From Bradyrhizobium archetypum (GTDB taxonomy: Bacteria; Pseudomonadota; Alphaproteobacteria; Rhizobiales; Xanthobacteraceae), in the NCBI RefSeq assembly GCF_013114835.1, contig NZ_JAAVLW010000001.1, forward strand, positions 434,001 through 498,000: a stretch of 64,000 nucleotides of DNA. The letters run 5' to 3'. The notes beneath the pieces were generated by a model. It did no database searches, was not told the origin of the DNA, and saw nothing but the letters and a program-made list of their open reading frames with translations. Shown in pieces: positions 25,861-34,188 of the stretch. The position numbers and the translations under genes are program-made. The first letter of the stretch is position 1, and each line of letters opens with the position of its first letter.

Positions 25861-26733
25861 ATGTTCAACGATCAGCTTCTCGCCGGACGACGCATTCTGG
25901 TGACCGGAGGCGGCACCGGCCTCGGCAAGTCCATGGCTACGCGGTTTCTCCAATTGGGAGCCGAGGTCCATATCTGCGGCCGCCGCAAGATCGTGTGCGA
26001 CGAGACTGCGACCGAATTGATGGATCTCCACGGCGGGCGCGTTGTCAGCCACGGCGTCGACATCCGCAATGCCATGGCCGTTGACGAGATGATCGAACAG
26101 ATCTGGGCCTCGGGTCCGCTCACCGATCTCATCAACAACGCGGCCGGCAATTTCATCTCGCGGTCGGAAGAGCTCTCGCCGCGCGGCTTCGATGCCGTGG
26201 CCAACATCGTGATGCATGGCACCTTCTACGTGACACATGCGGTGGGGCGACGCTGGATCGCGGCCAGGCAGCGCGGCAACGTGGTGTCGATCACGGTAAC
26301 CTGGGTGCGCAACGGTTCTCCTTACGTGGTGCCGTCGGCGATGAGCAAATCGGCGATCCACGCCATGACGATGTCGCTCGCGGTCGAATGGGGCAAGTAC
26401 GGCATTCGCCTCAACACGATTGCGCCGGGCGAAATCCCGACCGAGGGCATGAGCAAGCGCATCAAGCCCGGCGACGAGGCCGGCGCACGCACCCGGGCGC
26501 AGAATCCGATGGGCCGGGTCGGCACCATGGAGGAACTGCAGAACCTCGCCGTATTCCTGATCTCCGGCGGCTGCGACTGGATCAACGGCGAGACCATCGC
26601 GATGGATGGCGCACAGGCCCTCGCGATGGGCGGCAATTTCTATCAGTTGCGCGACTGGAGTGATGACGACTGGAACAAGGCGCGCGAGTCGATCAAGGCG
26701 CAGAACGAGAAGGACCGCGCCGCGCGGGGGTAA
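25861..26733 (+). CDS. SDR oxidoreductase resembling mitochondrial-type 2,4-dienoyl-CoA reductase
   Basis: 290 residues. Cofactor motif TGGGTGLGKSMA, NNAAGNF, and an ordered SDR core. The segment VVPSAMSKSAIHAMTMSLAVEWGKYGIRLN and the later GRVGTMEELQNLAVFL, CDWINGE closely recall DECR1-type reductases. These reduce 2,4-dienoyl-CoA with NADPH during breakdown of unsaturated fatty acids. The usual YxxxK Tyr is Ser here, as in DECR1. The DECR1 Tyr expected about 15 residues before the Lys appears to be Trp (SITVTW). The ATG at 25861 is chosen over a GTG at 25852. Confidence 0.87.
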   Translation: MFNDQLLAGRRILVTGGGTGLGKSMATRFLQLGAEVHICGRRKIVCDETATELMDLHGGRVVSHGVDIRNAMAVDEMIEQIWASGPLTDLINNAAGNFISRSEELSPRGFDAVANIVMHGTFYVTHAVGRRWIAARQRGNVVSITVTWVRNGSPYVVPSAMSKSAIHAMTMSLAVEWGKYGIRLNTIAPGEIPTEGMSKRIKPGDEAGARTRAQNPMGRVGTMEELQNLAVFLISGGCDWINGETIAMDGAQALAMGGNFYQLRDWSDDDWNKARESIKAQNEKDRAARG

Positions 26734-26741
26734 CACCCTCC

Positions 26742-27218
26742 TCACTTCTTCGCAGCCATCCGCTCGCGCGTCGCACGGTGGCGCGCCTTGGCCTCATCCG
26801 ACCAGACCTCTGCGGGGTTGTAGAACTCGGCAAAGGCCTTCGCCCCGGGCGGCAGAACTACCCAAGGCTGCTTGGTGGACGTGAAGATATGCACGTCCGG
26901 TGGGCACTGGGTTGGATCGTCCATCGTGCCGACGCGCACGAAACGGATCGCCGGCCCGGAGCCCGGATAGTTGCTCCAGACGGCAACCTTGCAGAACGGG
27001 CAGCGGGCGATGCGCTGACCTTTGCCGCTCGCCGACGGCGTATCGATGATCTCGGGCTCGGCGCCGATATGCTCGACCCTCTCCGCTTCATATAGCGCAT
27101 TGAGCGCGTGCACGGTGCCAGTTTCCCGTTGGCACCAGGTGCAATGGCAGGCATGCACGATCATTGGCCTGCCGTTGAGGCGGTAGCGGATATTCTTGCA
27201 CGTGCATCCACCTTCCAT
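26742..27218 (-). CDS. GFA (glutathione-dependent formaldehyde-activating-like) zinc protein
   Basis: 158 residues with the zinc-binding pairs of the GFA/CENP-V family: GGCTCKNIRY near the start, HACHCTWCQRETG, and RCPFCKVAVW. Members bind two zinc ions; few have a known substrate despite the family name. The ATG at 27218 lies 10 bp after the acyl-CoA dehydrogenase stop, with AGGAGCG just upstream, so it is the second gene of that operon. The frame open to 27377 overlaps the dehydrogenase and is not real. Confidence 0.87.
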   Translation of the reverse strand: MEGGCTCKNIRYRLNGRPMIVHACHCTWCQRETGTVHALNALYEAERVEHIGAEPEIIDTPSASGKGQRIARCPFCKVAVWSNYPGSGPAIRFVRVGTMDDPTQCPPDVHIFTSTKQPWVVLPPGAKAFAEFYNPAEVWSDEAKARHRATRERMAAKK

Positions 27219-27228
27219 GGCTTCGCTC

Positions 27229-28503
27229 CTAGTACTTCCCCGCTCCCATATAGCCGAACAGGAATCCCGCCACCTTGCGCTTCTGGATTTCCTCGCTGCC
27301 TTCGGTGATGCGATAACGGCGGTGGTGACGGTAGATATGTTCGAACGGCTTGTGCCGCGAATAGCCCATGCCGCCATGCACCTGCATGGCGCGGTCGGCG
27401 GCCTCGCAGCACAGGCGGTTTGCCCAGTAGTTGCACATCGAGACGCGATCGGAGAGCGTGTGCTCGACCTGCGCCTGGGTGAGCTGGTCCATTTCCCACG
27501 CGGTCTTGCGGATCAATAGCCTGAGCATCTCGGCCTGCGTCGCAAGCTCCACCAACGGCCACTGGATCGCCTGGTTCTCAGCCAGCGCCTTGCCGAATGG
27601 CTTTCTCTCGCGCGCATATTTCACGCTTTCATTGATGCAGTAGACCGCCGCACCCAGCGAACTTGCCGCCTGCCGGATCCGGTTCTCATGCACAAAGCAC
27701 TGCGCCAGCGACAGGCCGCGGCCAACCTCGCCGAACAGCGCATTCTCCGGGACGAACACGTCGGTGAAGCTGACGCGCGGATGGTCGGTCGGCATGTTGA
27801 AGGTCCACATATATTCCTCGACCTTCACCCCCTGGCTCTTGGCCGGCACCAGGAAGCAGGTGATGCCGCGCGCGTCGCCGTCATTGCCTGAAGTGCGGGC
27901 GAACAGCGCGCAATGGGTCGCGACATGCATGCCCGTGGTCCACATCTTCTCGCCATTGATGATCCAACCCTTGACGTTGTCGCGGGTCGCCGGCACGGCC
28001 TTCGTCTCCATATGGGTCGCGTCCGAGCCATGGTTGGGCTCGGTCAGGCCGAAGGTGATGCGGTATTTGCCCGTGATCGAGCCGTCGATCATCGCCTTCT
28101 GCGCGTCGCTGCCGTAGCGATCGAGCATGGTGACGATGGGTAGGTTACCGACAACGGAATGCTCGTTCTGCAGGTCGTTGTGCAGGCCAAGTCCCTTCGA
28201 GGCGAAATGCTCGCGGATCACGGCCATCCAGAGATTGGAACCGTCCTTGCCGCCATAACGGTTCGGGATCGCAAAGCGTAGATGTCCGGCGGCATCGGCG
28301 AGATTCTTTGCCCTGCGCAACAGCGCTTCCCATTCATGCCGCGGCAATCCGCCATTCTCAAAATCGGTGCGCGCCCATTCGCGGCGATGGTCGAAGAAGC
28401 GGATGTTGTCGTCGGCCTCCTCCAGCGGCTTGATCTCGCGCGCGATGAAGCGGTCGAGTTCATCGAGATAGGCAACGAGGTCGGCAGGCAGGTTGAAATC
28501 CAA
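27229..28503 (-). CDS. Acyl-CoA dehydrogenase
   Basis: 424 residues, all three ACAD domains. Visible: FGLTEPNHGSDA (FAD/substrate loop), GWIINGEKMWTTG, ENRIRQAASSLGAA, MQVHGGMGYSRHKPFEHIYR and RITEGSEEIQKRKVAGFLF. The Glu in TEGSEE is in the region that carries the catalytic base in many long-chain members. It catalyses alpha,beta-dehydrogenation of an acyl-CoA, passing electrons to ETF. It is first in an operon with the GFA gene and diverges from a crotonase gene. A motif shared with the 31-kb operon lies just upstream (28536-28553). Confidence 0.93.
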   Translation of the reverse strand: MDFNLPADLVAYLDELDRFIAREIKPLEEADDNIRFFDHRREWARTDFENGGLPRHEWEALLRRAKNLADAAGHLRFAIPNRYGGKDGSNLWMAVIREHFASKGLGLHNDLQNEHSVVGNLPIVTMLDRYGSDAQKAMIDGSITGKYRITFGLTEPNHGSDATHMETKAVPATRDNVKGWIINGEKMWTTGMHVATHCALFARTSGNDGDARGITCFLVPAKSQGVKVEEYMWTFNMPTDHPRVSFTDVFVPENALFGEVGRGLSLAQCFVHENRIRQAASSLGAAVYCINESVKYARERKPFGKALAENQAIQWPLVELATQAEMLRLLIRKTAWEMDQLTQAQVEHTLSDRVSMCNYWANRLCCEAADRAMQVHGGMGYSRHKPFEHIYRHHRRYRITEGSEEIQKRKVAGFLFGYMGAGKY

Positions 28504-28535
28504 GGCGGCTCTCCCGGAAATGTCGTTTATTGCTT

Positions 28536-28553
28536 TTGTGTTTAGGCGCTACT
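28536..28553 (-). promoter_or_regulatory. Motif TTGTGTTTAGGCGCTACT upstream of acyl-CoA dehydrogenase
   Basis: It sits 33 bp before the dehydrogenase start. The 18 bases match the copy at 31793-31810 at 16 positions. The bases GCGCT-ACTG-AGCGC just after it (28547-28560) form an inverted repeat. It may be a shared operator for two acyl-CoA operons. Confidence 0.4.
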
Positions 28554-28724
28554 GAGCGCTCCTGCTCTCCTGGATTTAGCTGAGAAGACCAGGCCCAAGT
28601 CAAGCAACGGTGTAGGCCCTGGCACGCGCGGAAGCCTTGCGTAATTGGATGGTTTCGGACGCTCGCCTCGCGCTATGATCGTGGCCAACATTCTTCTCGG
28701 CAGAAAATCGAAACGGGAGCCAAC

Positions 28725-29504
28725 ATGGACCTGAAATTCTCCAAGGTGACGCGCAAGGGACCGATCACGATCATCACGCTGTCGCGGCCCGAAGTGTACA
28801 ATGCGTTGCATATCGATGCGCATTTCGAACTCAACAAGGTGTTCGACGATTTTTCCGCGGACCCTGGGCAATGGGTTGCGATCGTCACCGGCGCCGGCGA
28901 CAAGGCATTCTGCGCCGGTAACGACCTGAAATGGCAGGCGGCGGGCGGCAAGCGCGGCTGGGACAAGGGCGGCTTTGCCGGCCTCACCTCGCGCTTCGAC
29001 TGCGACAAGCCGATCATCGCCGCCGTCAATGGCGTCGCGATGGGCGGCGGCTTTGAGATCGCGCTGGCCTGCGACCTCATTATCGCGTCGGAGAACGCGA
29101 CCTTCGCCCTGCCCGAGCCGCGCGTCGGCCTCGCCGCGCTCGCCGGCGGCGTGCACCGGCTGCCGCGCCAGATCGGGCTGAAGCGCGCCATGGGCATGAT
29201 CCTCACCGCGCGCCACGTCTCGGCCAAGGAAGGTCTCGAGCTCGGCTTCGTCAACGAGGTGGTTCCCGCCGGCGAAGCGCTGGCGGCCGCCGAGCGCTGG
29301 GCCGAGACGATCTGCAAGAACTCGCCGATGTCGATCCGCGCTTCCAAGCAGGCTATCCAGCGCGGACTTGAAGTGTCGCTCGAGCAGGCGATCGCCGAGC
29401 AGCGGGAATATCCGGCGGTCAAGGCGATGGCGGCGTCGCAGGATTACATCGAGGGGCCGAAGGCGTTTGCCGAGAAGCGGCCGCCGAAATGGCTGGGACG
29501 GTGA
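28725..29504 (+). CDS. Enoyl-CoA hydratase-related protein
   Basis: 259 residues, typical crotonase length. NALHIDAHFELNKVF, KAFCAGNDLKW and NGVAMGGGFEIALACDLIIA give the CoA site and oxyanion hole. EPRVGLAALAGGVHRLPRQIG holds the region of catalytic Glu in hydratases, where EPRVGLAALAGG keeps one Glu. A strong ribosome site (CGGGAGCC) precedes the ATG. It diverges from the acyl-CoA dehydrogenase operon and ends before a family A palindrome. Confidence 0.92.
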   Translation: MDLKFSKVTRKGPITIITLSRPEVYNALHIDAHFELNKVFDDFSADPGQWVAIVTGAGDKAFCAGNDLKWQAAGGKRGWDKGGFAGLTSRFDCDKPIIAAVNGVAMGGGFEIALACDLIIASENATFALPEPRVGLAALAGGVHRLPRQIGLKRAMGMILTARHVSAKEGLELGFVNEVVPAGEALAAAERWAETICKNSPMSIRASKQAIQRGLEVSLEQAIAEQREYPAVKAMAASQDYIEGPKAFAEKRPPKWLGR

Positions 29505-29521
29505 CGATCGCGACGCTGTAT

Positions 29522-29610
29522 CCCCGTCATTGCGAGCGCAGCGAAGCAATCCACGTCTCAACACAGGGACAAGGGATTGCTTCGTCGCTGCGCTCCTCGC
29601 AATGACGGGG
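29522..29610. repeat. Palindromic intergenic repeat, family A
   Basis: CCCCGTCATTGCGAGCGCAG...GCAATCC pairs with GGATTGCTTCGTCGCTGCGC...CAATGACGGGG over nearly 90 bp. It lies between the convergent crotonase (ends 29504) and DUF6285 gene (ends 29628), where it may help terminate transcription. Confidence 0.85.
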
Positions 29611-29627
29611 TGAGATTCTCGACCGAT

Positions 29628-30002
29628 CTACTTCTTCCCCAACTCCCGCTTATACGACGCGTAGTTCGGCTGATCGACGGCGAGCTTATCCATTGTGGTC
29701 TGCCAGAGATGTTCCGATAGTCCCGGTGTCTGCAGATCGACCGCGCCGTTGGCGATCTTCTCGCATAGCGCGCGATTCAACTCGATCAACGGGCCGTCCG
29801 CGCCGAGCAACTGCTTGAGCCGCGCGGCCTCCGCCGCATCACTGCCCTGCGCCAGCGCCAATTGCCGCGTCACGAGGTCCAGCGCATTGATGCCGACGCG
29901 AAGCTTGAAGGCATTGTGGCCTTTGATCCCAGGCGCGATCTCATTGCGGAGAAAGTCCGCAACCGCCTTGATCAGTTCGGTGGGTGTCGGTTCGTCCTGC
30001 AT
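29628..30002 (-). CDS. DUF6285 protein, LvaB-like partner of the adjacent kinase
   Basis: 124 residues, all helical with no signal peptide: ELIKAVADFLRNEIAPGIKGHNAFKLRV, then NALDLVTRQLAL. This is the DUF6285 pattern. Proteins of this kind sit beside APH-family kinases. In Pseudomonas putida the small LvaB is needed with LvaA to phosphorylate 4-hydroxyvaleryl-CoA. The gene starts one base after the kinase stop, so the two are translationally coupled. Equating DUF6285 with LvaB is my recollection and should be checked by search. Confidence 0.8.
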   Translation of the reverse strand: MQDEPTPTELIKAVADFLRNEIAPGIKGHNAFKLRVGINALDLVTRQLALAQGSDAAEAARLKQLLGADGPLIELNRALCEKIANGAVDLQTPGLSEHLWQTTMDKLAVDQPNYASYKRELGKK

Positions 30003-30003
30003 C

Positions 30004-30990
30004 TCACCCTTCCCTCGGCGCTAGCAATCTCAACAAATCGATCTCGGTCTCCGACGAGCGCCGGCCGATCATCGCGCGCTCCATTGAATGGTCCGGGCCC
30101 TGCCGGAAGCGCTGCATCATGCCGCAGCACATGATGCCCCAGCGCAGCGTGCCCATCACTTCCCAGAACATCACACGGTCAGGATCGACCTTGCGGCCGG
30201 CTTCCTCGTAGCCCGCGAACAATTCCTCGCGCGTACCGAATCCGCCGACCGGCTTGTCGATCTCGCCGAAGCGCCAGGAGTTGACGCAGATCCAGCCGAG
30301 GTCCTCCATCGGATCGCCGAAATGGGCGAGTTCCCAGTCCAGCACCGCGCGGACGCCGTCGGGGCCGATGATCAGATTGCCGTGGCGGAAATCGCCATGC
30401 ACCAGCGTCACCTCTTGCGACGGTCCGGGATCGCGCTGGCGCAGCCAACGCAGCGCCAGCTCGAATACCGGGCGCGGCCAGTTGAAGCTGCGATATTCGC
30501 GCTCGAGGTCGGCAATCTCCTTGGTTGCGCTCATCTCGCGCAGTTTTGGCAGTTTCGCCGCCGGCAGGCCGTGAACGCCGGCGATGACGCGGCCAAGCTG
30601 CCGGGCCAGAATCGGACGTGCTCTAGCGAACTCTTCGTCGCGCAGGATCTTGCGCGCGATGGTTTCGCCCTCGATCCGCTGCATGATGAAGCCGCGGCCG
30701 AGTCCGTCCTCGGGCCGAAGCACATGCATCACGCGCGGCGACGGCAAGCCGGCGTCATGCGCCAATTGCATCAGCGTCGCCTCGGCATCAAGCCCGGCAG
30801 CCCGCCCGGGCGAAGCGCCATAGCCCGGCGGCGCGCGGCGCAGGATCGCGCCGACATTGCCGTCCGGATGCACGACGTCGAACGTCCAGGTCTCCTGGCT
30901 GGCGCCGCCGGAAAGTCTTGCGGCGCCAGTGATGCCGGTTGCTCCCGGGAACCAGGAGGCGACGCAGCGTGCGAGCTGGCCCTCGATCAT
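30004..30990 (-). CDS. APH-family phosphotransferase (LvaA/ACAD10-11 kinase-like)
   Basis: 328 residues with the aminoglycoside-phosphotransferase fold. Visible: LSGGASQETW (glycine-rich strand), RRAPPGYGAS, LVHGDFRHGNLI (Brenner motif with catalytic Asp), and AVLDWELAHFGDPMEDLGW (metal-binding Asp). This wording marks the group fused to ACAD10/ACAD11 in animals and LvaA in Pseudomonas. Those act on 4-hydroxyacyl-CoA, not on antibiotics. It overlaps the upstream crotonase gene by 4 bp (ATGA) and precedes the DUF6285 gene by one base. Confidence 0.9.
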   Translation of the reverse strand: MIEGQLARCVASWFPGATGITGAARLSGGASQETWTFDVVHPDGNVGAILRRAPPGYGASPGRAAGLDAEATLMQLAHDAGLPSPRVMHVLRPEDGLGRGFIMQRIEGETIARKILRDEEFARARPILARQLGRVIAGVHGLPAAKLPKLREMSATKEIADLEREYRSFNWPRPVFELALRWLRQRDPGPSQEVTLVHGDFRHGNLIIGPDGVRAVLDWELAHFGDPMEDLGWICVNSWRFGEIDKPVGGFGTREELFAGYEEAGRKVDPDRVMFWEVMGTLRWGIMCCGMMQRFRQGPDHSMERAMIGRRSSETEIDLLRLLAPREG

Positions 30991-31778
30991 TTGCCCTTGA
31001 ATTTGGCGGGGCGCTTCTCGAGGAACGCAGTGACGCCTTCCCTAAAATCTTCCGTCGCGCCCGCGATGCGTTGTGATTCATATTCGAGGTTGAGCTGTTC
31101 CTCGAAGGAGTTTTCCGAAGTGTCCCAATAGAGCTTGCGGATCAGCGACAGCGCCACCGTCGGGCCGTTGGCGAGCTCATGCGCGAGCTTCATCGCCTCT
31201 TCCATCAACACTGCATCGTCATAGACGCGGTTGACGAGCCCCCATTCCAGCGCCTTCTCCGCCGGCAACCGTTCGCCCATCAAGGACAACTCGACCGAGC
31301 GCGCCTTGCCGATCAGGCGCGGCAACAACCAAGTCGAGCCGCAATCCGGCACCAGGCCGATGCGGCGGAATGCCTGCAGGAAATAGGACGAGCGCGCGCA
31401 CAGGATCATGTCGCCCATCAATGCAAAACTCATCCCGGCGCCGGCGGCGGGGCCGTTGACTGCCGTGACGATCGGGCAATGCAGCCGGCGCAGGCGCCGC
31501 AGGAATGGATGAAAGCCGATTTCCAGCGATTGCCCGGCATTGCTCTTGCCGGCCTTCTGGTTGTTTCGGCCCTGCAGATTGGCGCCGGTGCAGAAGGCGC
31601 GCCCCGCCCCGGTCAGCACCAGGCAGCGCACCTCATCGCGCTTGTCGTCGATCGAATCGAGCGCTTCGCCGAGACCGCCCAGCATGTCCATCGAGACCGC
31701 GTTCATGACCTCCTGGTGGTCGAGCTTGAGGACGGCGACCGGGCCATCGAAATCGAGCGTAACGTGCTTGAATTGCAT
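30987..31778 (-). CDS. Enoyl-CoA hydratase/isomerase family protein
   Basis: 263 residues. Crotonase fold signs: EVMNAVSMDMLGGL, GRAFCTGANLQ, NGPAAGAGMSFALMGDMILCA, and FRRIGLVPDCGSTWLLPRLIG. The GLVPDCG segment, with Asp in place of a hydratase Glu, resembles PaaG-type ring or double-bond isomerases more than hydratases. It leads a tight three-gene operon with the kinase and DUF6285 genes. It diverges from an SDR gene; the shared 160-bp region carries a motif also found near 28.5 kb. Confidence 0.9.
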   Translation of the reverse strand: MQFKHVTLDFDGPVAVLKLDHQEVMNAVSMDMLGGLGEALDSIDDKRDEVRCLVLTGAGRAFCTGANLQGRNNQKAGKSNAGQSLEIGFHPFLRRLRRLHCPIVTAVNGPAAGAGMSFALMGDMILCARSSYFLQAFRRIGLVPDCGSTWLLPRLIGKARSVELSLMGERLPAEKALEWGLVNRVYDDAVLMEEAMKLAHELANGPTVALSLIRKLYWDTSENSFEEQLNLEYESQRIAGATEDFREGVTAFLEKRPAKFKGK

Positions 31779-31792
31779 TGCTTCCCCATGAC

Positions 31793-31810
31793 TTGTGTTT
31801 ACGCGCTATT
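31793..31810 (-). promoter_or_regulatory. Motif TTGTGTTTACGCGCTATT upstream of the crotonase-kinase operon
   Basis: It lies 15 bp before the crotonase start at 31778. It matches the 28536-28553 site at 16 of 18 bases and has the same orientation relative to its operon. Confidence 0.4.
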
Positions 31811-31938
31811 TCGCTGCGCGGAAGACTGTTGATGTCGCGCCCATATTTGATTTTCCTGGCGGCGTTGTCCATGCTTGCGCCGGAACATCTGCCCGCCGGC
31901 GGGCGCAAGTCTGTTGCCAAACAAATGGAAGCATCCCC

Positions 31939-32718
31939 ATGAGCATCTTCGACCTCACCGGCCGCACGACCGTCATCACCGGCGGCAACGGCGGCATCGG
32001 CCTCGGCATCGCGCAGGCGCTGAATGCCCAAGGCTGCAATGTCTCGATCTGGGGCCGCAATGGCGAGAAGAACAACAATGCGGCGGCAACCATGTCGGCC
32101 GGGCCCGGCAAGGTGCATACGCAGATCTGCGACGTATCCGATCCAGCTTCCGTCAAGGCCGCGATGAAGGCGACCCTTGATACGTTCGGTCGCGTCGACG
32201 GCTGCTTTGCCAATGCCGGCATCGGCGGCGGCGGACGGCGCGCCTTCATCGATCGCACCGAGGAAGAATGGCGGCGGATGTTTGCCACTAATCTCGACGG
32301 CGTGTTTCACGTTTTTCAGGCCGCAGCCCGCCACATGACCGAACGCGCCGAAGCCGGCGACAGATTCGGCCGGCTGGTTGCAACCTCCAGCCTCGCCTCG
32401 CTGTTCGGTACCGCCCGCAACGAGCATTACGCCGGCACCAAGGCGGCGCTGAACGCGCTGTGCCGCGCGCTTGCGGTGGAATTGGCGCGCTACGGCGTCA
32501 CTGCGAACGCGATCCTGCCCGGCTGGATCAAGAGCGAAATGACTGCCGGCATCATGGCCAACGACAAGTTCGTCGCCAACGTGATGCCGCGCATTCCGGC
32601 GCGCCGCTTTGGTGAGCCCAGCGATTTCGGCGGCATCGCCGTGTACCTCATGAGCAAGGCATCGTCGTATCATACGGCGGATTGTTTTGTGATCGATGGC
32701 GGGTATACGGCGTTTTGA
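31939..32718 (+). CDS. SDR family oxidoreductase (3-oxoacyl reductase-like)
   Basis: 259 residues. Classical SDR: TGGNGGIGLGIA cofactor loop, NAGIGGGG, catalytic Ser in ATSSLAS, YAGTKAALNAL (YxxxK), and GRLVATSS. The C-terminus YHTADCFVIDGGYTAF is standard. It likely oxidises or reduces a beta-hydroxy/keto acyl or small alcohol. Its place next to an LvaA/LvaB-like pair makes an LvaD-like role conceivable. The ATG at 31939 begins the conserved MSIFDLTG; the frame open to 31795 covers the divergent promoter and is not coding. Confidence 0.9.
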   Translation: MSIFDLTGRTTVITGGNGGIGLGIAQALNAQGCNVSIWGRNGEKNNNAAATMSAGPGKVHTQICDVSDPASVKAAMKATLDTFGRVDGCFANAGIGGGGRRAFIDRTEEEWRRMFATNLDGVFHVFQAAARHMTERAEAGDRFGRLVATSSLASLFGTARNEHYAGTKAALNALCRALAVELARYGVTANAILPGWIKSEMTAGIMANDKFVANVMPRIPARRFGEPSDFGGIAVYLMSKASSYHTADCFVIDGGYTAF

Positions 32719-32757
32719 GGGTGGTCGAGATGCCCTGATCGGCGCCGCACACTCAAC

Positions 32758-32880
32758 TGTCATTCCCGCGCATGCGGGAATCGAGTACGCCGCGGCTTAT
32801 CGGCTTAACCACTGACGTCTCTGGAATACTGGATCACCCGCTCCAGTGCGCAATTGCGCACAAGGCGGGTGACGACAGGT
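32758..32880. repeat. Palindromic intergenic repeat with Chi-like arms
   Basis: TGTCATTCCCGCGCATGCGGGAATC opens the element, and CACCCGCTCCAGTGCGCAATTGCGCACAAGGCGGGTG closes it before GACGACA. Two internal stems are perfect (CCCGC/GCGGG; CACCCGC/GCGGGTG, and GTGCGCAATTGCGCAC). It occupies the gap between the convergent SDR and htpX genes. Confidence 0.7.
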
Positions 32881-32917
32881 GAATGTGTGTCAGCGACCTC
32901 GCGACATGAACTAGGCG

Positions 32918-33859
32918 TTATCCCCACGGTCCGCGTGTGGCCGAGGGCCGGCCCCACGGGCTGCGGCGCGGGTAATTGCCGCGGGAGTTGACGGAGAGCG
33001 TTCCGCCCTGCGCGCCCATCTGCGCCGCGAGCTGCTGCAAGGCGGCGATGCGATTTTCCGTCGACGGGTGCGTCGTGAACAGATTGTCCATGCCGTGTCC
33101 CGACAGCGGGTTGATGATGAACATGTGTGCGGTTGCCGGATTGCGCTCCGCCTCCATGTTCGGAACCACATGCGCCGCATTGGCGATCTTGGCCAAAGCA
33201 GATGCGAGCCACATCGGCTGACCGCAGATGCGCGCACCCATGTCGTCGGCCGCATACTCGCGGGTCCGGCTGATCGCCATCTGCACCAGCATGGCGCCGA
33301 GCGGCGCCAGGATCATCATGGCGATCGAGCCGATGATGCCGGGGCCGCTGTTGTTGTCGCGGTGACCGCCGAAGAACATGCCGAATTGCGCCAGCATCGA
33401 GATCGCGCCGGCGATCGTCGCGGTAATGGTCATCAGGAGCGTGTCGTGATTCCTGATGTGCGCGAGCTCGTGCGCGATCACGCCGGCGAGCTCCTCGCGG
33501 CTGAGCTGTTGCATCAGGCCCGTGGTTACGGCAACCGCAGCGTTCTGCGGATTGCGACCGGTGGCAAACGCGTTCGGCTGCGCCTCGTCCATCACGAACA
33601 CGCGCGGCATCGGCAGGCCGGCGCGGCCGGCGAGCTCGGCCACGAGATGGACGAGGTCGGGCGCCGAGTGCCGGTCGACCTCATGGGCACCGTACATCGA
33701 CAGCACCATGCGGTCGGAATTCCAGTAGGCGAATATATTGGTCGCGGCGGCGATCACGAGCGCGATCAGGGCACCGCTGGCGCCGCCGATCAGATAGCCG
33801 ACGCCCATGAAGAGGCCGGTGAGACCGGCCAGCAGAATGGCAGTCTTCAGATAGCTCAT
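32918..33859 (-). CDS. htpX: HtpX, membrane zinc metalloprotease (M48B)
   Basis: 313 residues. Two N-terminal membrane segments ([37 protein letters not shown]), [14 protein letters not shown], the HEXXH zinc site HELAH, downstream Glu in [13 protein letters not shown], and two more membrane helices between them. The C-terminus ends with a Pro/Arg/Gly tail. HtpX degrades misfolded inner-membrane proteins together with FtsH and is often heat or envelope-stress induced. AAGGAG lies 5 nt before the ATG at 33859; the frame upstream to 34099 has no support. Confidence 0.95.
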   Translation of the reverse strand: MSYLKTAILLAGLTGLFMGVGYLIGGASGALIALVIAAATNIFAYWNSDRMVLSMYGAHEVDRHSAPDLVHLVAELAGRAGLPMPRVFVMDEAQPNAFATGRNPQNAAVAVTTGLMQQLSREELAGVIAHELAHIRNHDTLLMTITATIAGAISMLAQFGMFFGGHRDNNSGPGIIGSIAMMILAPLGAMLVQMAISRTREYAADDMGARICGQPMWLASALAKIANAAHVVPNMEAERNPATAHMFIINPLSGHGMDNLFTTHPSTENRIAALQQLAAQMGAQGGTLSVNSRGNYPRRSPWGRPSATRGPWG

Positions 33860-34188
33860 TGTCGTCTCCTTGCCGCCTGCGGCAGAACGCCGTGGCTGGC
33901 ATCCCAAAGGTAGGAATTCGCCTTGCGGCGCTTCAAGATGCCGGGGTGCGTCGAGGCGCCGCGTTTGGCGGCCGAAACCAACGCCTCGGACCTGATTACA
34001 GAAACGTAATCTGTTGGCTCCCCCCGGCTCTCGGTATCCCGGTGGTTGCCCATGGCGTGCTTGTACAACGCCAACAGCGCCGTCTACATTGCCCGGCAAC
34101 GAACAACGCGCGGGGTAGTTCCTCGCTCGTGAAGGCGCAAAAGCGATCGCGCCTGTTCGTCCTTAATGAAACGGGAGGAAATTGAAGA
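33860..34188. other. Intergenic region between htpX and the VOC gene
   Basis: A 329-bp gap between divergent genes. It holds the sigma-70-like promoter at 34061-34089 facing the VOC gene. The htpX promoter should be near 33870-34000 but I could not fix it. Short frames in the gap have no ribosome site or motif. Confidence 0.5.
34061..34089 (+). promoter_or_regulatory. Promoter TTGTAC-N17-CTACAT upstream of the VOC gene
   Basis: -35 TTGTAC at 34061-34066 and -10 CTACAT at 34084-34089 with 17-bp spacing, 100 bp before the start codon. The copy at 34732-34760 shares both hexamers, the spacing and the flank GCCGTCTACATTGCC. TTGTACAA is itself a palindrome, so a regulator may bind over the -35. 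Confidence 0.55.

Noticed and set aside
28620..28645. Sigma-54 promoter (TGGCAC...TTGC) before the 28.7-kb crotonase
   Set aside because: The two boxes are too far apart for the fixed -24/-12 spacing.
30004..30990. Aminoglycoside resistance gene
   Set aside because: It has the APH fold, but residues and neighbours match the acyl-CoA-linked kinase group, not antibiotic kinases.
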